A DNA stretch of 64,000 nucleotides from Luscinia megarhynchos. Lineage: Eukaryota; Chordata; Aves; Passeriformes; Turdidae. The DNA lies in contig CM067592.1 in NCBI GenBank assembly GCA_034336665.1, positions 37,575,889 to 37,639,888 of the forward strand. Direction: 5' to 3'. Each line of letters begins with the position of its first letter. The stretch's first letter is position 1. The notes under the pieces were generated by a model. It saw nothing but the letters and a program-made list of their open reading frames with translations, was not told the origin of the DNA and searched no databases. The translations under genes were made by a program, and so were the position numbers. Positions 1-10,221 of this stretch are shown here, piece after piece.

Positions 1-393
1 TGGGAAACTGCCTGTTGAGAATTGGTATGCAGCTACAAAACTTCATATTCTTTCATGAATTCCATAATTATTCAAACTCATTATAAGTTATGAAGCATTA
101 AATCTTACAAAATTAAGTTACTATCCTAGAGTAAATTAGTGAACTCAAAGATATCACACACTGAAAATCTTTAGCCTTCTCTTTTGCAAACCTGATTATT
201 ACAGGTGATATTTTCAAATTAAGTAAGTAAATCTCAATAAATTCATTTTTCTTCACAGTTTAAAAGTATGAGGAAACTGGTCACTACTTGAAACTGAAAT
301 TTCAAACAAGCCCACAACACTCTAAAACATTGCAAGTAAAACAGCTTGTAAGTTCTAATTCTATTAAATACAGTAATTTATTAAAAGCACTCG
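1..393. other. Left flank outside the retroviral block
   Basis: AT-rich sequence with no open frame or repeat that I recognise. It ends at the proposed outer edge of element B. The six bases just before that edge, CACTCG, match four of the six bases (TACTAG) on the far side of element B at 29814-29819, which would be an eroded target duplication. Confidence 0.4.
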
Positions 394-517
394 TGATGCA
401 ACCCATTGGAGCCCAGACTAACTCACTGAAGACACATCAGTGCCATGCCAGGTGTGGGGAATGGCCCAGAGTAAGATTTCCTGGAGGCAGAACCTTTGAG
501 CTAATTGCTCCATGGTG
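394..517 (-). repeat. Element B 3' LTR, distal (R-U5) piece
   Basis: This stretch matches 29161-29285, the inner end of B's 5' LTR, along its whole length with scattered substitutions. It begins TGATGCA on the plus strand, the same terminal bases as the 5' LTR. It breaks off at 512-517 (ATGGTG), where element A starts, and the match resumes after element A at 14922. With the target copy counted once, the two pieces give an LTR of about 625 bp; the 5' LTR is 653 bp, and most of the difference is one 28-bp segment. Confidence 0.75.
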
Positions 518-1130
518 TGTCGGGGGTGAGGATGGTCCCTGACAATATTTTTTAGGGTTCCTCTGATATTAGGGCAATTGTGGCAAAAATAAAAGAATAG
601 TGGTGCGACAACCACAACTTAGCAACATAAAATACTTTAATAATAGTGAAAGTAAAAGTGGGATGAGACCCAAAAATCCAAATACACTAACCAAGGGGAC
701 ACAGTCTTTGTAGGAGTCGGCGGTCAAAGACCAAGATGTAGGGAGGTCCACAGTATAAATGTGGGATAGGAGAGGGGGTGGAGTTGAGGTTAGGGTCCAG
801 TGGGTATAGGAGAAAGTGGTGCAGAGGTGGAGTAAGGGAAGGTTGGGTCCAATGGAGCATGCTGGGTGGGACACTGGATCACTTGAGGGCCAATGGGGAT
901 ACAAGGAAGGGAGAACATTCTAGGGGCTGGGAGTGGTGATGATTAACTGGAAAATGAGGATTAGGAATATATATGAGGCATCAACATGGGCAATCCCATA
1001 ACTCCATGGAACTTTCTCTTTGGGGTTCGCCACAAATCAGAAAAAAGCCTGCCAAGACCTAGGGTTGGGGTACAGGTCTTCCTTAGTAATGGTTGCTTTA
1101 CCTGGAATCCAGGTCAGGCTGATTCTCGCA
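518..1130 (-). repeat. Element A 3' LTR
   Basis: About 613 bp. On the minus strand it starts TGCGAGAATC directly after a purine-rich tract (1131-1142, reading AGGAAGGGGAGA), the usual plus-strand primer next to a 3' LTR. The part at 748-1130 is clearly homologous to 14546-14921. The part at 518-747 (expected R-U5, containing ATTAAA- and ATAAA-like sites on the minus strand) has no visible match in the 5' copy. This mismatch is described as a finding. Confidence 0.65.
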
Positions 1131-1317
1131 TCTCCCCTTCCTGTTTAACTATAAAAATAAAACTAAAGGATTTTTGTAAACTTTTGTAAAAACATCCTAA
1201 CAGATAAGGAACAATTAACAGTATTACAACAACAATTATGAAGATAAATAACCCAGTTTTCATCACAGACAACACCCACTCCTTGATTCCCCAACTTTTA
1301 AAGGGTCCATCAAACAT
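1114..1317 (-). pseudogene. Element A env, membrane-spanning tail fragment
   Basis: A 67-codon minus-strand frame reads a short polar stretch, then a strongly hydrophobic segment of about 22 residues (rich in I, V, L and F), then a lysine-containing tail. It ends inside the adjoining LTR. This layout, with the membrane anchor and cytoplasmic tail of the TM subunit immediately before the purine tract and 3' LTR, is what a retroviral env carboxyl end looks like. I see no upstream TM motifs in frame, so the rest of env is decayed or deleted. The family cannot be named from this piece. Confidence 0.5.
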
Positions 1318-1942
1318 GTCATCATTAATTTGTAATGCCTTGACTTTATCCTTTTTGCCTTCCTAAGATGGAGATATAAACTGTTTTTTCAAAAGTTTTA
1401 AAAACTTAAATTACTTAATACCTAATGGACAACTTGCAGAGGGATTATGACAATTCATAAAGGGATTCCTGGAGACATAACAAAGAGCAGTAGAGCATTA
1501 TTAGCACAACAATGGCAATTATAAAACCAGTAATTTTAGGCAAACTTGTGACAACAAGCAGTCTCAATGGATAAGCTCCTATTTTAAAAAGTCACTTCAA
1601 TTAGTATTTTTTGGCTTCTTTTTGTGGTCTTTATTTTCTTCTCTTCTGTTTTGCTAGATACTGAGGAATAGTTTGTTAGGGTTTTCAGACCAAGAAAAAC
1701 AGCACATTTGGGAAGTGTGACTCAGTTTTAATTTGGGTTGAGTTGTTACCTTGCTTGTCTTTGCTGCTTTTTCTCTGCAATACAAAACGCAGATCTCTGA
1801 TTAGATTGTTTTGAAGCTCATATAAGATGCTGTATGGGTAAACATGAAAGGGATACACATAAGAAATTAATCTTGACATATGTTAAGAGTAAAAGGTGTA
1901 GTTAAGAATGTAATTTAGTGTAATGATTAGTGTAACATAACT
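1318..1942. other. Unresolved remnant between element A env tail and ERV1
   Basis: AT-rich sequence with only short frames (longest about 64 codons on the minus strand). By position it should be decayed env or the region before env of element A. I could not recognise any retroviral motif in it. Confidence 0.3.
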
Positions 1943-2199
1943 AAAGGGCGGAAATGGTAAGGGGAAAGGCGGAAATGGTAAAGGGAAGGGCGGAAGTGGG
2001 AGGTAACTGGGATAGGGAAATACAATAAACTGGGGTTTAAAGTACATAGGGACTGCACATTTAACTGGGAAATAACATAGCAACTTGATCAAAGAACTAG
2101 CAAACGAACAAGTGGATAAAATGATAAGGTAAGCAACAATCTTTTTAACTCTTCTAGCAACTCTTGTTTTATGGTTTTCAGCTAAGGCCTTTTACTACA
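1943..2199 (-). repeat. ERV1 3' LTR, truncated to U3 start
   Basis: This 257-bp stretch matches 11185-11442, the first part of the 5' LTR on the minus strand, with few differences. It starts TGTAGTAAAAGG immediately after the env end and a G-rich purine tract (2200-2210). About 455 bp of the LTR found at the other end is missing here. It keeps three imperfect copies of a roughly 22-bp unit of the GGGCGGAAATGGTAAGG type (about 1944-2010), which look like U3 enhancer repeats and also occur at 11186-11250. Confidence 0.8.
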
Positions 2200-2932
2200 A
2201 TCCCCCCTCTTTGTCTTTGATCGGGTCGCAATTTTTGGTTTCTTGGGAGTATAACTTTTGTAGTTCTAGATATTGGTTTAAGATCTCTTTAGCTGAATTA
2301 TGTTCTGGGTTTTGGGTTGCTATCATCAAAATTTTGGCTCTCGTTTGATTAGTCATATTCTTTATGCTCGTTTGTATGGTGGAATTTATAATTCTAATTA
2401 GACATGGGAGTAGGCATGGTAAAAATAAAAAGCTTATGACTGCACTTGAAACTAAAAAGGCTACTTTTTTCCACCATTTAGTTTTTAGGGACCAGAAGTC
2501 ATTCCACCAGCTAGTGTCCATTAGAGGGGTCCATTGTTGGTTTCCTTCATACGCTATCTTTTGGATTTCTTTAGATATGTTTCGTATTACCTCGCTTTTA
2601 TCGTCAATTTCTAGGCAGCACTCGGATGTATTAAATTTTCCACAAATTCCTCCTTCATCAGCCAATAAATAATCTACTGCAAGCCAAATTTGATAGACTA
2701 CTGCTCGGGTTTGAGTTAACTGTTCTGTAATGTAGTCTAATGTGAGGGCTGTTCGATTGGATATTATTTCTAATACTGCTTGGAGTCGGATGATTCGGTT
2801 CAGCATATAAATGGGAGTATGGTATCCCCATGGCCCATCTTGTGCCCACGTAGCTGGCCCATATACTTGTATGATGCGTTCTGGGGTCCACACTTGTCCT
2901 TTCCACTTTTGGGTACTTCCTAGATTAATCAT
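2195..2932 (-). pseudogene. env: ERV1 env, transmembrane (TM) subunit
   Basis: This is an uninterrupted frame of 245 codons and the best preserved coding piece of ERV1. In order it shows an immunosuppressive-domain-like heptad region beginning [12 protein letters not shown] (about residues 51-62), a CX7CC disulfide motif ([10 protein letters not shown]), a Trp-rich stretch before the membrane, a hydrophobic anchor around residues 155-175 and a long cytoplasmic tail of about 70 residues. TM subunits drive membrane fusion after SU binds its receptor. The SU half upstream is in different frames, and I see no furin-type site at the junction, so the full glycoprotein is not encoded. The frame ends at the purine tract and the TGTAG of the 3' LTR. 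Confidence 0.8.
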
Positions 2933-2943
2933 ACTCCTTTCTT

Positions 2944-4013
2944 TCAGTTAGCCTTTTTCAAATCATCGTACAAGGGAATTCCTAATTTAGATCCCGAATT
3001 TTTTGGAAGTAGGAAAAATGCGGGTTTTATAATCCCAATTGTACAGCTCCTGGCCCAATCTCCTGGAAGATTGGTATTTGCAGTGTCTCCGCATATCCAG
3101 AATAGATACTCGGGTGCTGTCCAAAAGGTCTGGTTGGTTTCTGTGGGACATGTCCAATATGTGGATAATTTTTCCAATCCCCAGAAGGGATTTATTTTCT
3201 TTTCAGCGCATTCATATAAATAATATCCTTCGTGATAAACACATCCTTTTTCTTTTTTATGCATTGTCCAATATTTGTTTGGCTCTTTAGGTATCCACCT
3301 TATAATTGAATTTTTTATAGTTAAGTACCTTTTGCAGGGCATAGTTCCTACAAATGTTCTATATGAGCTCCCAACTCTTTTAATACATTCTTCTCCAATA
3401 ACTTTATATTTTAAGTTCCACTGTTTTTTTTTCGTTTTTGCCCAGGTAATGGAGATGTTTGGTTAGTTTGCTTCCATTTTAGAATTTCTAATGGGCTTAA
3501 ACTGATCCCTTCCCATGGCCAAATTTTGGACATCTGCGTATTACTGCATACCCAGCAATTTGTTATGTTAAATTCTTTACTAATTCTTTCAACCAAATCT
3601 ATGAATAAATTTTTCCCCAAAGGTATTTCTAATTCGTCTTCTTTTTTGGTATTTATCACTAATTGTTTCTCTTTGATCAAATCTATTAATTCTTCTTGAT
3701 TATTCTCGTGTTCAAAGCAAAACCAGGCTTCCCCTATAGGACACTTTCCAAGTAACCTCTGCTGAAAGGTGGCAGTATTTTTAGCAATCCAATACGTTTT
3801 TCCACTTTCATGACAGGTGGAAATCTGGGAATGATTAAAACAACTGGGGTTCACGTTAGTGTGAATTCTTACTAGGGACTCTTGGGTTTCTCCATCATAT
3901 AGCGGATGGTAACACTTGTTGCATTCAGCCTCTTCGCTGCTTATTAGATTGTTTGTTAGCAAGGCTAGCAACACTCCTCTCAAGAGTCCGGTATGAACTG
4001 CTTTCAGTCTCAC
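2944..4013 (-). pseudogene. env: ERV1 env, surface (SU) subunit, broken
   Basis: The proposed start at 4013 gives a basic-then-hydrophobic signal peptide, followed by a Cys-rich, glycosylation-site-rich ectodomain. A CWVC motif lies at about residues 150-153, the type of CXXC through which gammaretroviral SU is disulfide-linked to TM. The first frame (4013-3411) runs about 200 codons and then stops. The remainder continues in another frame at 3342-2944, which has many aromatic and Cys residues and two N-x-T/S sites. At least one frameshift or stop therefore separates the pieces, and a second separates SU from TM. Confidence 0.7.
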
Positions 4014-4373
4014 CTGGGCTTGCCTCTTGGAGGTGGGTATTCTTTTAGGTTAGATCTTACTTTCCCAGAGTTTTTTCATCCCTTTCATATATTAATTTAG
4101 GTGTCCTTGGAAAGTGTTCTGTAGGGGAATTAGTTTTTATGTTTCGGCCAAATTTTAATTTGAGGATTTAGACGGAGGATTGAGTGATACTTAAAATTGG
4201 AGAAGGATGTATGATACAAAATTGAATTTTGTAATAACAAGAACTATAGTGAACTGGTGGGAGTTTAACAGACTACAACAATTATGCAACAACAACGTTA
4301 TAACAACAACTAGAATTAATACAAACTGCATTACAGTGACACTTTATCTTTAAACTGGAACTGTTCAAGTCTT
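4014..4373 (-). other. ERV1 pol-env spacer
   Basis: About 360 bases between the end of the integrase frame and the SU start. No frame or motif is recognised. In a simple provirus this interval would hold the env splice acceptor. Confidence 0.4.
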
Positions 4374-5408
4374 TTAGCTGTCTTTTTCTTTCCGCTTAAA
4401 GGTAAGTTGGAGGTCTGTAGATTCTTTTGTAATGGTCCACTCGGGTGCTTTTTTCTGAGATACTGTGGAGTCTGATTCACCAGGGGCAGGTGGAATTGGT
4501 CCTTTAACTTGATATATGTGAGTCCAACCCCTTTCTCTTGTTCTTACAGCAGTGTGTGTAGTTAGGAGGACTTGGAAGGAGCCTTCATACCTAGGAGATA
4601 GAGATGTGTGACTCAAGGATTTAATGAGAACCCAGTCCCCAGGGTTGATCTGATGGGCATTTGAATCTAAGGGAGAAGTTTGGGGAAGATATCCTTTTCT
4701 CTTTATATATAATAGTTGCTCTATTGTTCTTCCAATAACTCTTAAATACTCTTGTGTGGCAGCTTCTCCTTCTAGATAACTTGCAGAGCTAAAGGGGGTA
4801 ATTAAAAAGGGAAGCCCAAACATCATTTCATAGGGTGAAACTCCTGTATCTGCGCGTGGTTTGGTCCCAATGCGTAATAGGGCAAGAGGTAGACATTTGA
4901 GCCAATTCATCTGAGTCTCTTAGATTAATTTTGTTAATACATTTTTTAAAGTTTTATTCATTCTTTCTACTTGGCCGGAGCTCTGGGGATACCATGGAGT
5001 GTGCAACCTCCATTTCATCCCCAGTGCTCCGATGACTCAATGTAATATGTGTGACGTGAAATGTGGGCCTCTGTCGGAGTCTATGCGGTTAATTAATCCA
5101 TATCTGGGGATAATTTGTTCAAGGATTGTTTTTATGACCACTTCTGAGGTTTCTTTAATGGTGGGAAAGGCTTCTACCCAATGGGTAAGGTGGTCTACAA
5201 TAACTAATAAATGTTGATATTTTTGAACTGGGGGCATTTCTGTAAAATCAATTTGAACACTTTGGAATGGTCTCAAAGCTAATTCTCTTCCTCCATATTC
5301 AATTTTTCGCATAACTTTTTGATTAGCTTTTTGGCAAATTAAACACCCTTTAGTTATTGATTTAGCTAGATTATATATCCCAATACAAACATTTTCTCTG
5401 AGGAACAC
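4374..5408 (-). pseudogene. pol: ERV1 integrase
   Basis: The frame at 5408-5037 carries the end of the zinc-binding domain (CLIC pair), then the catalytic core: first Asp in QIDFTEM, second Asp in SDRGPHF. The catalytic Glu is in the next stretch (GQVERMN, about 4930-4990), which is in another frame and followed by a TAA. The frame at 4910-4374 is the carboxyl part, with a DNA-binding-domain type core (PGDWVLIKS) and a 178-codon open length. All three acidic catalytic residues are present, but the protein is interrupted. Integrase inserts viral DNA into the host chromosome. Confidence 0.8.
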
Positions 5409-5463
5409 CCCAGTGGGTCAATTCATGGATTTCTGCTAATAATTTTCTGGCCAGAGCTTTATT

Positions 5464-6456
5464 TTAAAGTTTGCGCCCATCTTTCATTACCCACTCTCCT
5501 TGATCTCCTTGATGTGTTTCTAAGTTTTTTATTATTTTTAACTCTTCGCTAAAAGTGGGCTTTGTAATTTCTGATTTTTCTGGTGCTGCATTTAATTTAA
5601 AGACTTTTATAGGCCCTTTGGGACTTAACGAGACTTCTTTTGCTATTTTGTCAGCATACTGATTTCCTCTTTCTTCTAAGGTATTCCCCTTCTGGTGCCC
5701 TCTTATGTGCACAACTGCGATTTCTGTTGGTTTGAGCAAGGATTCTAATACAGATTTTATTAAGTTTTTATGTACTAAATCTTTCCTTTTTGAGTTCAAA
5801 TACCCGCGTTCTGCCCAGATTTTTCCAAATGTGTGGACTATTCCAAATGCATATTTTGAATCAGTATAAATGGTTCCTGGCTTCCCTTCTAGTGAGTCTA
5901 GCCCTCTTTTTAACGCATAGATTTCACAACATTGTGCGGACCAATTGGATGGTAGCTTCCCTTTCTCTATTACTTCTAGATCTTTTCCTTCTGCCCCTTT
6001 TACTACTGCATACCCAAATGCTCTTTTTCCATCTACTACTCTAGATGAACCATCAGTTAAAAATGCTTCTCCATATGGCAATGGTGTACTCTCTAGATCT
6101 TCTCTTATTTTGGTTTGGAAATCTATGAGCTCCAGGCAATTGTGTTCTCGTTCTGGCAAGGGTACCCCTGAGAGGAATTGGGCTGGATTTATACTTTTAG
6201 AGGTGGCTAATTATAAATTACTTGTATTCATTAATATGATTTCATATTTTAGTATTCTGGCTTCTGTTAGCCATTGTTGGGCCCCTTGGCTGAGGACAGT
6301 TTTAATATCATGTGGTGTATATACTTTAAGTTTTCCCTGCAATGTCAGTTTTTGTGCGTCCTCTAGTAAAATTGCTGCAGCAGCAATTGCCTGGAGACAT
6401 AGTGGCCATCCTTTTGCTACTGGGTCTAATAATTTAGAGAGGTATGCTATTGGCTT
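5464..6456 (-). pseudogene. pol: ERV1 RNase H
   Basis: The 231-codon frame at 6159-5464 holds a complete RNase H fold with its acidic residues in order: Asp in LTDGSS, Glu in CEIYAL, Asp in YTDSKYA and Asp in QYADKIA. A basic segment (SKRKDLVHK) lies where gammaretroviral enzymes have the extra C-helix. The piece from 6456 to 6160 is the RT connection region in a broken frame. RNase H removes the RNA strand of the RNA-DNA hybrid during reverse transcription. Confidence 0.8.
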
Positions 6457-7663
6457 TCAATAACACCCCCATTCTTGAGTCAATACACCATAAGCTACTC
6501 CCCCTTCGGTGATGGTAAATAGTTCAAACTCCTTTTTGAGATCTGGTAAATTCAGAACTGGGGCTGAAGATAATTTCTCTTTTAATTCCTCTAATTGTTT
6601 TTCGTCTTGTGCAGTCCAATTTACAGGTTCAGGGTTTACTAATTTTTCATAAAGAAATTTTACACTTTGAGTATATTCGTCTAACCATAATTTACAGTAT
6701 CCAAACAAGCCTAAAAGTTTCTGAATGTCATGTTTGGTTTTTGGAGTTGAAATGGCTAGTATGCCTGAAATTCTTCCAGGGCTCAACTTTTTGTATCCAT
6801 TTCCAATTATATGACCAAGGTATGTTACTTCTGGTTGGACAAATTGCAATTTGTTTCGGGATACCTTTAAACCCTTTTCTCCCAGAAAGTTAAGGAGTTT
6901 GATACTAGTTGTCCTGACTGGCTGTTGTTCTTTTCCAGATATTAATAAATTGTCTACATGTTGGAGGATTTGTGTCTCATTTTCGGTTGGGGGACTCAGT
7001 AAATCCCTGAGGTAGACAGGTCCATCTTAATTGTTGTTTTCTCTTCCCTCCTGGGTACTCCCACTCGAATGCGAACCAGTCACGGCATTCCTCTGCTAGC
7101 GGACACGCCCAAAAGGCATCATTTAAGTCTATGGTGGTGAACCACGCATGTACCCTGGCAATTTTACTCAACAGAGTATAAGGGTTAGACACCACAGGGT
7201 GTCTAACGATGATGTTTTTATTAATTTCTCTTAGATCTTGGACCAATCTATATTTTCCCTCTGCCTGTTTGACTGCTAAAATTGGGGTGTTATGGGGGGA
7301 CATGCATGGTTCTAACACACCTTCCGCTATAAGGTGGTCTATAATTGGAGCTAGTCCTTCTCTACCTTTTTCTGATATTGGGTACTGTTTTACCTTGACT
7401 GGGGTAGTTCCTTCTTGCATTTGTACCTTTATTGGCGTGATGTTTAAAAAGCCAGTTCTCTCTTCCTCTGCCCATACTTGGGGATTGATTTCACTCATAT
7501 CTCCTTCAGTCAATTTCATAATACGTACAACCATCCTCCCATTTTCTGGAATAACCGCTATTCCTAACTCAACTTGCAAATCCCTCCCTAACAAATTCTT
7601 TTCCAAATGTGGTAAATAAATCATTTCTGCCACACACTGTTTAAAGTTTCGTTTCAATTCCAC
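6457..7663 (-). pseudogene. pol: ERV1 reverse transcriptase
   Basis: The frame at 7663-6977 holds the fingers and palm, with TIDLNDAFWACPL containing the first catalytic Asp and CLPQGFTESPN. The catalytic pair lies at about 6945-6970 and now reads HVDN instead of the usual Y-x-D-D, so the enzyme would be dead even if the frame were open. The thumb follows in 6849-6457 (VTYLGHIIG, then LLGLFGYCK). Frame changes occur near 6977 and 6850. The amino part (LLGRDLQVELGI) runs on from protease, as in gammaretroviral Pol. Confidence 0.85.
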
Positions 7664-7880
7664 TCCTTCAATTATTGGTGCTTTAAAGGGTGTCCCTTCA
7701 GCTCCTATTACTTCGCATGTTCAATTACAATTACGAACTCCTATTGGAAGGTCTTTCAAACTGGACCGATTAGCTCCGGTGTCAACTAAGAATTCAAAAC
7801 TTAAATTCTGGGGAGCAACATTGAGGTTTATCAAGGGCTCATCCAGATGTTTCATTGGGTCCCTTAAGGGATAGAGCCCC
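7664..7880 (-). pseudogene. pro: ERV1 protease
   Basis: The minus frame shows the aspartic protease active site as FLVDTGANRS at about 7769-7800. A stop codon interrupts it about 12 codons later (after NCN, near 7724), and the frame then continues into RT. Upstream it adjoins the nucleocapsid end, the usual gag-pro junction. Retroviral protease acts as a homodimer and cleaves Gag and Pol. Confidence 0.7.
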
Positions 7881-7929
7881 TGACACCCCTAATCTTCCCC
7901 TCTCAGAATTTTCTCCAAATTTTCCTGTT

Positions 7930-8257
7930 CCCTTTCTATTGCTTCATCAATTGCAATCTTTTTGCAGTACCTCCTGAGGTGACCTATTTCACCACAGTAA
8001 TAACATCTGCCCTAAAACTTCCCGGGCTTCTGCCAGGGGTTGGCATTAGGACCTCCTGTGTTTGGCACAATCTTAGGTCCTTCTTCTCCAGATCCACATG
8101 GCTTCCCTGGCTTATTTCCACTTGCATTTATACATTCTTTGGCCACAGCTACCATCACTCGGGCTTTCGACTTCGCTTTCTCCTCTTCTCTCCTCAGATA
8201 CACCCTTAGAGCCTCTTTAAGTAGACCATTTATCCCTTTCTCCTGCCAGTCCTCCAT
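7930..8257 (-). pseudogene. gag: ERV1 gag, nucleocapsid region
   Basis: A Lys/Arg-rich frame (8257-8012) ends in a TAG at 8012-8014. In the same frame just past this stop lies one intact CCHC zinc knuckle (7964-8005: CYYC, GEIG, H, LRRY, C), which in Gag binds the packaging signal. A single knuckle fits a gammaretroviral nucleocapsid. Confidence 0.8.
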
Positions 8258-8272
8258 CTTTTCTAATTTTCT

Positions 8273-8853
8273 TCAGATGTCAGGCCAAGATTTGGTGACA
8301 AAACGTACTCTCAATACTGCTTGGCCGTCCGGACTATCAGGATCTATACTAGAGTACAGCTGAAAATTTTTCCTTAACCGATTCAACCACGCGGATGGAG
8401 TCTCATCTTTCTCTTGTACTGCCCCAAAGGCCAATTTGGTGTTACTTTGGTGAGGAACAGACTCTCTTATTCCCCTAACTATTAGGGCTCGATAGTCAAT
8501 CATGATCCGCCTCCCCTCTGGTTTGGATTCCATCCTGGGTCTGTGAGAGGTAGTTTATAGTCACCTGGTGGTCCTTGCCGATTTTCCCTTTCCCATATGC
8601 GTAGACTGGCTTCCCTGATGATCCTAACTTCTTCTGGGTTAAATAGTGTATTTATAACTGAATTAATTTCTCTCCATGTATAAATGCTAGGTCCTAAGAA
8701 CTGATCTACTTGTTCTGCGATACCTACGGGATCTTCCACTAAATTCCTGATTTCCCTTTTAAATCCTCTCACTTCTGAGGCTGTCAATGGTGCATCTACA
8801 AATCCAAGTCCGCCCTCTATTCCTCCCATAGGGACTTCCCTGAGTGAGAACAT
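8273..8853 (-). pseudogene. gag: ERV1 gag, capsid region
   Basis: Two overlapping minus frames cover the capsid. The frame at 8853-8500 has the start region (FSLREVPMGG), then LTASEVRGFK, DQFLGPSIYTW and IWEREN, the landmark segments of gammaretroviral CA. The frame at 8533-8273 has the carboxyl domain with the major homology type segment (GIRESVPHQ, then KDETPSAWLNRL) and ends FVTKSWPDI. A frame change near 8510 separates the domains. Confidence 0.8.
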
Positions 8854-8879
8854 CCTTTCTGCCTTTGCTGCCCTTGACC

Positions 8880-9645
8880 TCGTATTGTAGTACGGTCCTC
8901 TGTAAACTTACTATCTTGTGCCAGTGTAGGGTTCTGTTGATTACTGGAGGAAGTGCTACTGCTGGATGGAGATAGACTCAGTTCCCAATTGGGAGGAGGT
9001 GAAGGAATGGCTACTGGTGGAGGGGCCTGAACCAAGGCAGGAGGAATTGGGGTTTGTGGGGATACTAGGGGTGAAGGCAAGTTGGGAAGTGGAGACATAG
9101 GTAAAAGAGGCTGGTTTGGAATAGGGGTACTAAGGGAAGGTGGTGACAAAAGAGTTATGCTAGATGGTTGAGGAGGAAAAGAAACTGGAAATGCTTGAGG
9201 AGATGTGGGACTTGGAAGCGAGGGTTGGGAGTTGTGGCCGGTCGGAGGAGGAAGAGGAGGACCTTGGGCATTGGCGGACGGAGGAGAGAGATGGGTTTCA
9301 ACAGAAGTGACGGGAGCAGAAGAAGAAAGGTAATTGGGGGTGTTGGTGGGCGGAGAAGAGGTAGAAGGAGGATTGACAGATGGAGCAGAAGAAGGAAGGT
9401 AATTGGGGGCATTGGTGGGCGAAGAAGAGGTAGAAGGAGGATTGACGGAGCAGAAGAAGGAAGGTAATTGGGGGCGTTGGTGGGCGAAGAAGAGGTAGGG
9501 GGCTCAAAGGAAGTAGCGAGCGGAGGAGGGGGAGGAAGGGGTTGAAGGAGAGTGACGGCCGGAGGAGGAAGAAGCAGGTGATCAAGGGTATTGACAGGCG
9601 GGGGAAGAGGGGGAAGATGATCAAGGGGGTCCCATTTACTTTCAT
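8880..9645 (-). pseudogene. gag: ERV1 gag, long proline-rich p12-like region
   Basis: Between matrix and capsid the minus strand encodes about 240 residues dominated by Pro, Ser and Thr, spread over at least three frames because of small indels. It includes the tandem repeat at 9315-9510. Gammaretroviral Gag normally has a short proline-rich p12-type segment here that carries late-budding motifs; this one is clearly longer. I did not find an unambiguous PPPY or PTAP motif in the frames I read. Confidence 0.6.
9315..9510 (-). repeat. Gag tandem repeat, about 65-69 bp x 3
   Basis: Three tandem units start at 9315, 9384 and 9449, each opening AGCAGAAGAAG on the plus strand. Unit 1 is 69 bp (23 codons, frame-neutral). 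Unit 2 is 65 bp because it lacks four bases near its right end (GACGG instead of GACAGATGG), which shifts the gag frame. Unit 3 diverges after about 60 bp. Confidence 0.8.
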
Positions 9646-9649
9646 TTTT

Positions 9650-10024
9650 CTCTTCTTTGTTCCCTCTCCCCTTTTTTTCTGCTACTTTACATATCTTTAC
9701 TGGTTTTTCTTTTGCTATATTTTCTCTCCAACAAGCTGTGTATTCTAGTTGTTCCACATTTGATCCTCCCCAAGTTCTCAAATACTGATTTAGCATTGAA
9801 CACATCCATGGATCCTGGGTATTGAACCACGGCCATGTTCCTGGTAGATCCAACTTTGGCCATACTTCAACACAATAGTGGATCATTTTTATTTTATCTA
9901 ACTTTTTAGTAGCTTCACAAGTATCCCAGTTATTTAACATTATCACTAAAGGGCTGTCAGGAGGGATGTTCTTTACATTTTTGTTCTCTTTCGCTCTACT
10001 CTTTCGGCTCATGCAAGCTCCCAT
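9650..10024 (-). pseudogene. gag: ERV1 gag, matrix region and gag start
   Basis: I place the gag start at the ATG at 10022-10024, giving MGACMSRKSRAKEN: a Gly at position 2 with Ser at 6 and a basic cluster, the N-myristoylation and membrane-binding signature of retroviral matrix. The frame is open upstream to 10207, but those codons are leader. The matrix then reads PLVIMLNNWD, MIHYCVEVWPK and WPWFNTQD, in the spacing seen in gammaretroviral MA, and ends in a Lys/Glu-rich linker before the proline-rich region. Confidence 0.75.
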
Positions 10025-10221
10025 ATTGATTACGAAAACAGCGGGGCCCTGATACCCCTTCCTAAACACTTGTCCCTGGGGGCTCGGTCCCAGCGGGGCG
10101 CCGGCCACTCTTTCCTGCACCCCCCCTCTTAAAGTTAGGCCTACCAGGGTTACTACGCACTCAAAAATCACAGCACACAAGCGGGGAGCTGACACACACA
10201 AAGTCACGCACAGAACGAATG

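Noticed and set aside
9315..9510. CRISPR-like repeat array
   Set aside because: The units are contiguous with no unique spacers and lie within gag.
9155..9650. Leu/Pro-rich continuation of the 350-codon frame that contains the gag start
   Set aside because: After the repeat this is the wrong frame; the gag reading moves to another frame because of the 4-base deletion.
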